DNA from: Paramecium octaurelia
Lineage: Eukaryota; Ciliophora; Oligohymenophorea; Peniculida; Parameciidae
Assembly (NCBI GenBank): GCA_905182995.1
Contig: CAJJDP010000110.1
Span: 11,699-75,698 of the forward strand
DNA: 64,000 nt
Direction of reading: 5' to 3'
Shown here: positions 49,433-61,000 of the stretch, piece after piece
Layout: each line of letters begins with the position of its first letter
Position numbering within the stretch: position 1 is the first letter of the stretch
Notes under the pieces: model-generated
What the model saw: only the letters and a program-made list of their open reading frames with translations
What the model was told of the DNA's origin: nothing
The model's database searches: none
Translations under genes and position numbers: made by a program

Positions 49433-51719
49433 TCATATGATTACATACGCAACTTTCTCTATAAATCTTTTAGAATAATCATCTGGATTTTGGGCAGATG
49501 TATCTAAAGCAATATTTACATGAATGGCTTTTTTAGTGTGTTTTTCAATTATCTTTTAAGCGTTCCATTCTTGTAGATAGTCAATAATAGCAATATGATA
49601 GTAAATTCCATTTTCAGTTGCATTTATACTAGGTATGCATAATAAATCAGAGGAAAAATAATTGGGAATCTTTGATATATAAACTCATTACTTCTTCTTC
49701 TCTAATATGAGGATTATTTTAGCTGTAAGTATACCAATCCATTTTGATAATCAATAGTGAATAATCCATCAATTTTATTTTACCAAAAAAGTGAGCATCA
49801 TTAACTAAACATGTTCTCAATCTTTCTCGATATTATTAAGGTATATGCAATTGTTATTCTAAATTCTGAAAATCAATATCCTTTAATGTAATTTTCCTTA
49901 ATTCAGCATCATTATATTTAGCATTTTTCTTTAAGACTTATCTTGAGTGTTCAGATCCTTTTATATCGTATGTTCTGACTCTGTACATAGATGGTATTTA
50001 CATTGCATTTCTCATTACAACTACATTAATAGACTCTTGGACCTAATAAATCAATGAGTAATCATAATACATTTTATCTGAATAATTTGTAAATACCATA
50101 AATGGGTGAAATGACAGTGTCGTTTTCACTTATATGAAAAAAGTAAGGGATGAGGTTTTTTCGAATGACTGTTAATTCTTAATCTGACAATGTTTTAATA
50201 ATTAATTTATTGTCATGAGTGAAAAAGAAAAAGGCTCCTCCTTTGCCTCCGTCTGGCCCTTTGAATTATTTAATTTAGTCTTAATTTGCAACCAGGTCAA
50301 ATGATTTGAAATGATTAATCATTTTGGCGTCCTTCTCTCTAATCTTCTGAAATATCTTTGGAGTATAGACAGTCATAGTTGATGGTAACAATTTTAAGTC
50401 TAATGACTTTTCAGTATTGGTTCCTTTGCTATCAATCTCATAGATGATTTCTTCAAGGAAGTCATCAGTGGTCAAATTATAATCAGACTTCAATCTTGCA
50501 ATATCATTGCTCAATATTGAATCATTGCAATATCTGGAATCTGTGTATCTCCTAACAAGATTAATATTATGAAATTCATAATCAGATGTTTCTAAGGGGA
50601 CATCCATTTTGCAAACAGCCCTTATACAAAAAATAATTGTATTGACTAAATCAAATTTAAGATTTTGATGGATAGTATCATAAAAGTTAGTTTCATCATG
50701 CACTAATGTATACTCTCTATTGCTTACATAATTCACTTTAGACATTGTCTCTTCTCCAAACTCTTCGCCACAATCTTTTAACTTGATCCTTGATTGTAGG
50801 TTCGTTGTATCTTAAAATAGATAGCACAACTGGTGTACACAATTTAGCTGAATTACCTATTGTTATAAAAATAAGTAAAATTCCCTTATGAAAATACGAA
50901 CAGTTGAATCCTGCAAGAGTAAAAGATATTGCCTAGGATGTCCAAATTATGCAGGAACCTTTGATGTAACGATAGTAATATTGCCCAAAAGTGTCTCTTA
51001 TTTCTTTGTATTTCTCGTCATCTGGAATGGCTTTATTGAAATACCATAAAGTGTATAATGAAATAAGAGTATAACAAAAGACAAGCATGATTCCAGCCAA
51101 AGGAAATCCTGGGTGATACTTAAAACTGCAAGTACCAAATATTGAAAGACCATTGTTATGAGTAAACTTAGCCAAGAGTGGGATTGATATCATAGCTATC
51201 CATGCCAAAGAATGCAAAATAATCGGTAATTTGGGTATTACTTTGAATTAATTTTTTAGAGTCAATCGAATGTATATGCAAAATACGACATTGTAAGATA
51301 CTTCTCCTGTTCCTGCAAATATGCTAAACATCGAATTTGTTTAACAAAATGGACCTGAACTTAAAGGACTTTCACCATATACAGTGTAATAGCAAGCAGT
51401 CACAAACCAATGTATACACAATATAGCATCGGAAAGCGATATAAAGAATACTATATCTCCTGGCATTTTCCTTGTATTTGGATACTTGATAAAACTATAA
51501 GTGATGAACATTGTGCACATAAATGCTAAAGGCGCTAATTGATGATAACATTCTTCAAATACAAACTATCAAAAATATATATTGATCTAATGGTTGCATT
51601 TTAATCTTTTCAGACAGTTCATCATCAGTCAAATCCTCGTAACAATAAAATACATCAGCATCACTATAAATTCCTGAAGCTGAGCTTAAAATTAAGAAGT
51701 AGATTATCACTTTTATCAT
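49433..51719 (-). CDS. GPCR-phosphatidylinositol phosphate kinase fusion (GPCR-PIPK)
   Basis: The N-terminus has a signal peptide (MIKVIIYFLILSSASG), then a seven-helix receptor-like region with MPGDIVFFISLSDAILCIHW, LHSLAWIAMISIPLLAKF and FPLAGIMLVFCYTLISLY. The C-terminal half is a PIP kinase catalytic domain: GGKGGAFFFFTHDNKLIIKT, IYGIYKLF, YRVRTYDIKGSEHSRQ, TLKDIDF, LMDYSLLI, IIDYLQEWN and DYSKRF. These are the Lys/Asp/MDYSLL motifs of PIPKs, which make PtdInsP2. The same fusion is known as Dictyostelium RpkA and in oomycetes. Introns of 28 nt (50,043-50,070) and 22 nt (49,670-49,691) restore the kinase frame. Two more frame changes are needed: one base near 51,555 and one at the receptor/kinase junction (a 22-nt candidate intron at 50,761-50,782). 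With all four, about 737 residues. TGA stop at 49,435-49,433. Confidence 0.85.
49670..49691 (-). other. Predicted 22-nt intron in the kinase domain
   Basis: On the minus strand it reads GTAATGAG to ATCAAAG. Removal joins NNPHIREE to IPNYFSSDLLCIPS and onward to the conserved IIDYLQEWN block. Retained, the frame meets TGA. Confidence 0.75.
50043..50070 (-). other. Predicted 28-nt intron in the kinase domain
   Basis: On the minus strand it reads GTATTATG to TTTATTAG. Removal joins YKLFRQN to VQESINVVVMRNAMQ, the expected kinase strand. Retained, it brings an in-frame TGA. Confidence 0.85.
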
Positions 51720-52354
51720 ATATATATTTATAATAAAATTCCAATCAACTTCTATTTTCTTACCAAATTTGATGCACTTGCAATTTCTACCAAATCAACG
51801 GTTTTCGTCAGTGTTAAACCTACAATTTATTCAAAAGTGTTGAATACATCTTGTAAGGTTAAGGACTTCTTTTATATAATCATTTTCTTGATCCTAAAAG
51901 CTGTTATGCGTTCTGGATTAGATATCAGAAATACGAGTGAACTTAGTTAAAACTTTAAATTTGTGTATAATAATTAATTTTTTTTTTAATCAAAAACATC
52001 AATCACTTTTCAATTAAAGCTCATAGACGTTAATGATTGCCTTCAACAAAACCAAGAAAAATTCTTTTTGACTTTGAAACAGAATTTATGAAATTATAAA
52101 AATGATAGGGCTGAATTCTATTCTATAAATCTCATTGACTTTTCATAATTGATTCAATGATGACATCCTCTAGGAAACAAGGCTGAAAAAAGATTAACAG
52201 GTTTTATAATTTGAATTTAACATAAATTTATTAGTTTGAAATGAAAAAGGAGGATGGAGTAGTTAAACTCCCACTACAAATAATTGATATGATAAGTTTC
52301 CATCAATATGAAGAGATATATAGAAATGAAGTTTTTGGATTTAATAAAAAACTG

Positions 52355-53905
52355 TCAATAACAGAATTTCAATATTTGTAACACCTAATTGTGTAAATTG
52401 TTCACCGCTATTGAGCTTGATTCTTAAAATACAGAAAGTATTTTATAGCTCCCCTTTATTGAGTCTTACATTATTAGTTAATCTTTATCATCAATATTCC
52501 AAATTTCTAAGCAGCTATCTTATTCTAACACTATCACAATATTAGGTATGCTTAAATGGAAAAGTCTACCTACTATGTGAAGTTTATCTAATTTTTAGAT
52601 GTTAATGAAATCGCCACTTTTGTTCTATTTCCAATTTTTAATTTCCAATCCTCCACTAATAAATTAATCTGATTTCACCCAACTGATACTATAAATCCTA
52701 TCACTATGTGCTTTCTTAATTGGATCACATAATGGCACCCACTTTATTTAATTTTGTTTGGTTACTTACTTCCAAATAAATATGTCTTTATTATGAGTGC
52801 AGATCACAATATTCATAGTAAATTGATGACAGCTCAAATCCTATACAGGCCAAAAGAAATCTTCTAAGACAGAATGTTCTGACCAAGTCTCATTTTCTTG
52901 TTCTTTGATGTAGATTATTATTTTGGGAGTTGGTTATGCGCATATTAAAAATTATTTCTTTTCAATTGACACCATACATGGACTCCACCCTTCATCTTTT
53001 TTTGTTCCATTGATGATTTATTTTAATACAAATGATTTATCTGTTTGGTAAATCAAAATATTGTTTGATGCACTTCTTACAAAAAGTTACTGTTGATTCA
53101 TCCCTAAACTAATCACATCATTCCTTAAAGTTTGTAATTTTTTCAATACTCCTTAAACTTCCATTTTATAAATATCTGTTTCCTCTTCATTCTTATTTGT
53201 GAGATACAACACCTTATCATTGAAAACACAAGTGTCATAAGCTTATTCTAATTAATGAATTATCTGTAATTTACACCTTTCCTATGACTTAAACAAACTT
53301 TCATTATTAACACTAGTATTAACTATTACACAATTCTTCGTATATGTTAGTAGATAATCGCTTAATGAATTAAGTTGAATCTTGAGATCGAGTTGTAACT
53401 ATTCTACTTATTTGGACAACTGCTAATTTATAAGCTCAATTGATTTGATTGTCTGTTAAATATCTTTTTAAAATTGTGAAGTTTTGTGCATATTATTAGA
53501 ACTCAAAACCACCATTTAAGCAATATTTTATAATTTCGATAAAGTTAATTAGTTCTCTTCTTCGACTTAGAGCTCATTTTCTTTTTCTATTAGCTTAATT
53601 AAATAGCTTTTATTCTCGTTTTCTATTATTTACAGTATTTCATTCATTTTCATATTAAATAGCTCTTAAATATTGGAAACTCTTTTTTTTATTTCTTTTG
53701 ATGATTCTATTTAAATATATTTTTGAGATCTGATTTCCTCCACTACTTATTAATTAATTTCTTTAAATTTCTGTAAGACTCTTGGAATATTTTCGCGACT
53801 ATTTGATGGGCATTCAATACAAACAGCTCTTTCTCCAAGTGGAGTATTAACATCGATATCAATTTGTATAATAAGTTTGTTATGTAAGGGGCATTGTATA
53901 TTCAT
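52355..53905 (-). CDS. Zinc-finger/coiled-coil protein with C-terminal beta-propeller-like region, 516 residues
   Basis: An open frame of 517 codons including TGA at 52,357-52,355. The first about 45 residues hold a Cys/His module (MNIQCPLHNK and AVCIECPSN). Coiled coil follows to about residue 190. The C-terminal about 300 residues contain repeated W/F...W or I-x-IW blocks resembling degenerate WD-type blades (CTHNKDIFIWKQ, KAHSDRIYSISWVKSDQFIS, SCLEIWNIDDKDQLI). The architecture is like the WD40 gene at 35,810 but with weak propeller repeats. A second, truncated copy of its 5' two-thirds appears at 54,133-55,269, inside the exact 1363-bp duplication, so only this copy is complete. Probably a cytosolic interaction protein. 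Confidence 0.8.
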
Positions 53906-54131
53906 TTTAAATTTAATATATTTTATTTAATCAAAAATTTGTATGTAATTGTTAATTTAATTTCTAAACTCATATGACAGTTTTATAATGGATTTTTGCC
54001 ATTCTGAAATGACAATTAAATTAATGAGTCCTTAATTTTAAAGCTTATGATATTTTCATCTTAACCATCCAAAACTACAGATAAAAATCTAGTAATATAA
54101 TTTTAAAGTGATTAAGCTACGACGATCTTTC
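52769..54131. repeat. First copy of exact 1363-bp direct duplication (likely assembly artefact)
   Basis: Recurs at 54,133-55,495 with offset 1364 and no difference wherever compared, including the intergenic DNA upstream of the gene. It ends directly before the N at 54,132. Confidence 0.93.
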
Positions 54132-54132
54132 N
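54132..54132. other. Single-N assembly gap
   Basis: Third single N with an identical segment on both sides. Confidence 0.95.
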
Positions 54133-55269
54133 CTTCCAAATAAATATGTCTTTATTATGAGTGCAGATCACAATATTCATAGTAAATTGATGACAGCTCA
54201 AATCCTATACAGGCCAAAAGAAATCTTCTAAGACAGAATGTTCTGACCAAGTCTCATTTTCTTGTTCTTTGATGTAGATTATTATTTTGGGAGTTGGTTA
54301 TGCGCATATTAAAAATTATTTCTTTTCAATTGACACCATACATGGACTCCACCCTTCATCTTTTTTTGTTCCATTGATGATTTATTTTAATACAAATGAT
54401 TTATCTGTTTGGTAAATCAAAATATTGTTTGATGCACTTCTTACAAAAAGTTACTGTTGATTCATCCCTAAACTAATCACATCATTCCTTAAAGTTTGTA
54501 ATTTTTTCAATACTCCTTAAACTTCCATTTTATAAATATCTGTTTCCTCTTCATTCTTATTTGTGAGATACAACACCTTATCATTGAAAACACAAGTGTC
54601 ATAAGCTTATTCTAATTAATGAATTATCTGTAATTTACACCTTTCCTATGACTTAAACAAACTTTCATTATTAACACTAGTATTAACTATTACACAATTC
54701 TTCGTATATGTTAGTAGATAATCGCTTAATGAATTAAGTTGAATCTTGAGATCGAGTTGTAACTATTCTACTTATTTGGACAACTGCTAATTTATAAGCT
54801 CAATTGATTTGATTGTCTGTTAAATATCTTTTTAAAATTGTGAAGTTTTGTGCATATTATTAGAACTCAAAACCACCATTTAAGCAATATTTTATAATTT
54901 CGATAAAGTTAATTAGTTCTCTTCTTCGACTTAGAGCTCATTTTCTTTTTCTATTAGCTTAATTAAATAGCTTTTATTCTCGTTTTCTATTATTTACAGT
55001 ATTTCATTCATTTTCATATTAAATAGCTCTTAAATATTGGAAACTCTTTTTTTTATTTCTTTTGATGATTCTATTTAAATATATTTTTGAGATCTGATTT
55101 CCTCCACTACTTATTAATTAATTTCTTTAAATTTCTGTAAGACTCTTGGAATATTTTCGCGACTATTTGATGGGCATTCAATACAAACAGCTCTTTCTCC
55201 AAGTGGAGTATTAACATCGATATCAATTTGTATAATAAGTTTGTTATGTAAGGGGCATTGTATATTCAT
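54133..55269 (-). pseudogene. Truncated duplicate of the 52,355-53,905 gene (artefact copy)
   Basis: The minus-strand start at 55,269 and the following 379 codons are the same as in the complete gene, after which the N cuts the frame. With identity extending into non-coding flanks, this is best read as a duplicated contig end, not a real paralogue. Confidence 0.85.
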
Positions 55270-55495
55270 TTTAAATTTAATATATTTTATTTAATCAAAA
55301 ATTTGTATGTAATTGTTAATTTAATTTCTAAACTCATATGACAGTTTTATAATGGATTTTTGCCATTCTGAAATGACAATTAAATTAATGAGTCCTTAAT
55401 TTTAAAGCTTATGATATTTTCATCTTAACCATCCAAAACTACAGATAAAAATCTAGTAATATAATTTTAAAGTGATTAAGCTACGACGATCTTTC
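54133..55495. repeat. Second copy of exact 1363-bp direct duplication (likely assembly artefact)
   Basis: Starts directly after the N and matches 52,769-54,131. Unique sequence resumes at 55,496. Confidence 0.93.
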
Positions 55496-56930
55496 CATAC
55501 AAATCTCCTATTTATAGTAAAAATGTTATTCTCGACAAAATCATCATTAATAATATCAGAGAGTAGTTTTGTTCAGTATGTTTTAATAACATCCATAAAA
55601 CCTTCTAAACAGAAATACGGTCTTTTTTTTAATCTAAATACAGGTAATGAAATCTATGGTTATGATTGTGGAGAGGGCGAATTATTATTTATTATATTAA
55701 AATTAAATGAAAAATTAAATATAGATTTAATATTCTGTGAGTCTAAAAGACATGATCAATAATTTTAAAGTTCAGAATAACTCCAAATCTTAAATGTTAA
55801 TCGAATGTTTAAACATGATGAATTTCATATTTTCTTGTATAAAACAATAATAATTTGAAAAATCTAAATGAAGTTATCATTATTATAAAGTATTTGTCTA
55901 GAATTAAAGTTAAGCATAATGTCAATTATCACCCTATTAAATACATATTGATTGGTTTTTTAACAATTTAAAAAAATGTTAAATTAAGCAAACTAGAGCG
56001 GAAGTTTTCGAGATCATTATAAAAACGAATTCATTAATTTTTCATTCTATCAAGAAACATATTTAAACATCAATTCTAACAAAGTTGTATTTTTATACCA
56101 ATATGTCTTCAATTTATTTCTTCTGAAAGAACTAACGGCTGTTGTTGCTAATATTACAAATTACAACTAATTTTGATACTTTTACAAAAATCCTACCTTC
56201 CTGATTTCAATTCTTCGTTTTGATTATAACATTATATATTCAAAAACTTCCTATAACAACTAATGTTGATTGAATCTTAACTTAATCATAACTTATCTGA
56301 GGGCTAAAAGCGAAGCAAAATGTAATAAATTTTTCCAGTTTTCCTAAAATAATGCATTACTATAGGTAATTATTTAGTGATAATTAAAAACTAATTTCTG
56401 ATGAATTAGAAAAGAATTATCCAGGGATATTGAGAAGGAAATAAAATTAAAATCATCAATTCTATTAAGTTTGCTAACCATTATCACATTAAGATGAAAT
56501 TAATTTAGTAGAATCAAATTCAATTCTGATTTGAAATATATTCATTGCCAATATAATTATTTTGGAGCATTGTTTGATACTGCTTTCGATGTTCTCATTC
56601 TTTAATTCAAATCTGCTAGCGATTCTAAATTTTGGTATTCATAAAATAACCCATCGAAATTACATAAATTGTAATAAATGTAGACCTGATTTTTTGATGC
56701 TTCCTCATTATCCTACACAAGAAAGACAAAAGCTTAAATATCTAAACTATTGGATTTAATTATTTAATGAATTGTGATGTCTGCAAAAAGTAAGTATCAT
56801 AATTTGGATAATACCTATTTTTGAAGATTAATTATATAAAACAATGTTATAATATTCATAATTTAATACATGCATAAATAATTGAATTCGATTAGCTTCA
56901 TTTCTGCTAATAGTGGATTTTCTGATTTAT
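55472..56930 (+). pseudogene. tRNase Z (ELAC2-type metallo-beta-lactamase) pseudogene
   Basis: Blocks in the order of the C-terminal half of a long tRNase Z are spread over three frames. They are YVLITSIKPSKQKYGLFFNL and YDCGEG (55,664-55,678); DLIFCESKRHDQ where HxHxDH should be (about 55,725-55,760); KYIHCQYNYFGALFDT (about 56,536-56,585); KFWYSQNNPSK where the family has YSGD-RPS; CRPDFLMLPHYPTQERQK (about 56,679-56,735) where the family has DLLIHEATF; and NIHNLIHAQIIEFDQLHF (about 56,850-56,910) where the family has a THFSQRY motif. The enzyme normally trims tRNA 3' ends. Loss of most metal ligands and several frame changes mean this copy cannot work. Confidence 0.65.
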
Positions 56931-57205
56931 AATCTTGTTCTATTATTAAAGGTAGTAATTATTATATAGCCAAATCTATTGATTAGCATCCAGAATTGAT
57001 TGAATAACTTTTTGAAACAGAAAAGCTGCAAAAATCTAAGAATATATTTTAGGATCCTGTCAATCTTAAAATTCTTTAACATGATCCTGCAATTGGACCA
57101 AAATATGAAAAAAATAAAATAGTTTCAAGATCTATTGTCGGAAAACCGGATATATTTAGGAAGAAATAACCTACTCAGAACATTCATTCAAATCAGGAGT
57201 TTCAT

Positions 57206-58026
57206 ATGCCTACTCAACAGATCAACATGCAGGAATCAATTAGTTTAGCCAAGAAGGAATCTCCATTATAAAGAAGATTAACACAATTAAAAGTTGTTCA
57301 AAGCCCTGTCAAAATTTCGAAATAAACAAAGAATGAAAATGTAATTACAGGTTCTGAGTTAATTAGTAAAATTGCTCATCTGGAAAAAAGATTAATTTAA
57401 AATAAACTCGACGAATAAAAGCAATTTGATAACATGCCATTTTTTTAAAAATAAAATTAATATCGAGACCAAAGAGCTTTAGAAGATTTTGATAAGCAAG
57501 AAAAAATTCACTCTGAACTACTTCATTCCTTATCAGCTCGTATATCTAGGAACCCAAGTTGTTCTTTAATGATGGATTTGTATAATTTTAGAAGAAAACA
57601 AGAATATTCAAATACAAATGATAAAATGAGGCAATTGTCAGAAAATAAAAATCAGGAAATTATGTACAAATTCTATAATAATTTAGAGAAATCTAAGAAT
57701 AAAACTAGATACCCTTTTTTATCTGTTCTGATAGATAATAAATTATAAGAAAACCCCACATTTTTGAAAAAGATGCAACTATTTCCAACATTTTAAAGCA
57801 CATGAATGAGGATAAAACATTTTAAAGTTTTACAACTAACAACGTTTTAAAAGAAAAAGAATTAAAATATAAATTATTAGCAAAAGATAAAATTAAGTTA
57901 AACATTGATGAACTGATGATATTTGGATAATCTAAATATGATCAAGAAATCTCCATTAATCCAAACCAGAAATACGTAATCAAAGATATCGAAAAAAATT
58001 AAGGAAGTGAGGAGGAAATATTATGA
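57206..58026 (+). CDS. Unrecognised coiled-coil-type protein; start and one junction uncertain
   Basis: A frame from ATG 57,206 reads MPTQQINMQESISLAKKE, RRLTQLKVVQSPVKISK, HSLSARISRNPSCSLMMDLY and NFRRKQEYSNTNDKMRQLSE. It stays open upstream without TGA to about 56,900, where it may join relic sequence, so the real start could be earlier. Around 57,720-57,800 it must move to another frame to reach NILKHMNEDKTFQSF and LLAKDKIKLNIDELMIFG, then TGA at 58,024-58,026. An unplaced intron or an indel would explain this. The composition is charged and helical. The stop lies 64 bp from the end of the convergent gene, normal ciliate spacing. No family is recognised. Confidence 0.5.
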
Positions 58027-58090
58027 CATTAGAATATTTGTTATTTTATGAATATGATGAATTATTCATTTGATTCATTCGTTTTATTGA

Positions 58091-61000
58091 TCAAATTTGG
58101 TGCAACTTGTAATTTAGTCTGGCTTATTTGCCCAAGGACTATTATAAATAAAATTTTTACATCGAATATATGATTACTTCATAAATTTATTTTTCTTTTT
58201 AGTCGTTCAAATATCTTAACTTAATATTGTAATTAAATCCAGATACAAGTTATTCATGAACACTAATTATCGAATCAAATTCAAATCCTTCCTTTTTAGG
58301 ATTAAATTTAATGTTCACCTCATTAATTGCTTCTTCAATTACATTTTGGTTAGAATTACTAAATTTATTTTCATCCAATTATTTCCATGAACCTGACATT
58401 TGTCTCTTTGATCCTCTTAATTAGTTGAATTATTATTTTGGAGTTTCAAAGGTTTTTTAGAATTCTGATGATGAACTTTAAGTATTTTATTCAGCAGGAG
58501 CATTACCTTATTGGGTATATTCTCTATTAATTTAAGTTGCTTAACTATCTATTTTAGTTTAATTAACAGCTCCATATTCAATATTTTCAATGTTTGTTTA
58601 ATTTAAAATATTTGTGAAATTTGAATTAATTGATTAGTTCACAACTCCTTCTTAAATCTATTAGTCTAATTATTTTTCACTCTTAATATCATTAATTGTA
58701 ACATTATAAATATTTTCACTAAAAGTGGAGTTGGAAATTTAGTTATTATTGGCATGAATAGTATTGGCTGAATTCGATTATTATGATTAGTAAGTGCTAA
58801 TATTTCCATTATTGTATGTTGTGCTGTTATTTGTATTATAAAAAGATTATTAGTTGAAAGTTTAGTTTTACATTGATTAGTTACCATCTTAATATCCACT
58901 CATTTATTCACTTTTGAAAATATTATTTTGAGTTGATGATTATAATTTTGAATATTACCCGTTATTTTGTGATTAATATTTTTCACTTTCATTGATTGAG
59001 GATGAAGCTAAACTTGAACTATTTGTATTAATAATTCCATTTGAATCATTTTAGTTGTATATAGACTAAGATTAATAATTTGTTTAATCTTGTAATTTGC
59101 TACTGCTTGATGAATTAATATTTCTATCAATTTCTCCATTTATCTATTATGCGTTAGTTGAAGAATTCAAGTTTTGATTGGTCTAGGATTAACTACCAGT
59201 TTATGTACTTTAATAAATTTACTATTACTAGTAATGACTTTCTGATGATGTTTTATTTAATTGTGCTTATCCTTAGCCATTATGATAACTAAATTCTCCT
59301 TTACCGTTATTAGAGTTATCTTGAATTGTGTAATTACCATTGTATTATAGACCATTTTAAGAGAACTTTTCGTTTTAATACTAATAACTGGCTTAGATGC
59401 CAGAAGAACTTTAAACCAATGTACCATAAAATACAGCATTATTATATCCTTATGAATATGGATTACCCATTGGTGGCTTGTAAACAACTATGCTGAATTG
59501 CAATGTTGCATTTCTAAATACAGTATTGCCATTTGAGTCCAATATTTTTTCCAATGTGATTAATTCATTATCATTATAATAGTAATAAATCGAATTATTA
59601 ACTGACTTTGGTTTATATAAATCGGTTTAATTAAATATAACAATTTATTAATAGGACTACATAGATTAATTATAAAACATAATAGTTTGAGTAGAATTAT
59701 TTAATGATGATTTGATTTCTTGATTTCTCAACTTTAAACTTATTTTAGATTGTTAAAGCTTTTATCGAGTTGATGATGAAATATTAGATGAATTAGTTGC
59801 ATTTGAAGTATTGCTAGTATTACTATAAGTATAATAATTTGTATTTGTATTGTATTATGGGTATGAGTAATTGTATGTGTATGGGTAGCTTCCATTCGTG
59901 AAATTGGTGTTATTGGTTGTATTTGAAGTATTGCTAGAATTACTATAAGTATAATAATTTGTATTGGTATTTTATTATGGATATGAGTAATTGTATGAAT
60001 ATGGGTAGCTTCCATTTGTGAAATTGGTGTTATTGGTTGTGTTTGAAGTATTACTAGAATTACTATAAGTATAATAATTGGTATTGGTATTTTATTATGG
60101 ATATGAGTAATTGTATGAATATGGGTAACTTCCATTTGTGAAATTGGTGTTATTGGTTGTGTTTGAAGTATTACTAGAATTACTATAAGTATAATAATTG
60201 GTATTGGTATTTTATTATGGATATGAGTAATTGTATGAATATGGGTAACTTCCATTTGTGAAATTGGTGTTATTGGTTGTGTTTGAAGTATTACTAGAAT
60301 TACTATAAGTATAATAATTGGTATTGGTATTTTATTATGGATATGAGTAATTGTATGAATATGGGTAACTTCCATTTGTGAAATTGGTGTTATTGGTTGT
60401 GTTTGAAGTATTACTAGAATTACTATAAGTATAATAATTGGTATTGGTATTTTATTATGGATATGAGTAATTGTATGAATATGGGTAGCTTCCATTTGTG
60501 AAATTGGTGTTATTGGTTGTGTTTGAAGTATTACTAGAATTACTATAAGTATAATAATTGGTATTGGTATTGGTATTTTATTATGGGTATGAGTAATTGT
60601 ATGAATATGGGTAACTTCCATTTGTGAAATTGGTATTATTGGTTGTATTTGAAGTATTGCTAGAATTACTATAAGTATAATAATTTGTATTGGTATTTTA
60701 TTATGGATATGAGTAATTGTATGAATATGGGTAGCTTCCATTTGTGAAATTGGTGTTATTGGTTGTGTTTGAAGTATTACTAGAATTACTATAAGTATAA
60801 TAATTGGTATTGGTATTTTATTATGGGTATGAGTAATTGTATGAATATGGGTAACTTCCATTTGTGAAATTGGTATTATTGGTTGTATTTGAAGTATTGC
60901 TAGAATTACTATAAGTATAATAATTTGTATTGGTATTTTATTATGGATATGAGTAATTGTATGTGTATGGGTAGCTTCCATTTGTGAAATTGGTATTATT

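Noticed and set aside
50281..50745. 154-codon minus-strand ORF taken as a separate gene
   Set aside because: It is the linker and start of the kinase half of the GPCR-PIPK gene; its apparent stop is a TAA read as Gln.
54133..55269. Second zinc-finger/coiled-coil gene as a real paralogue
   Set aside because: Identity with 52,769-53,905 extends through non-coding flanks and is cut by an N, which fits a duplicated contig end.
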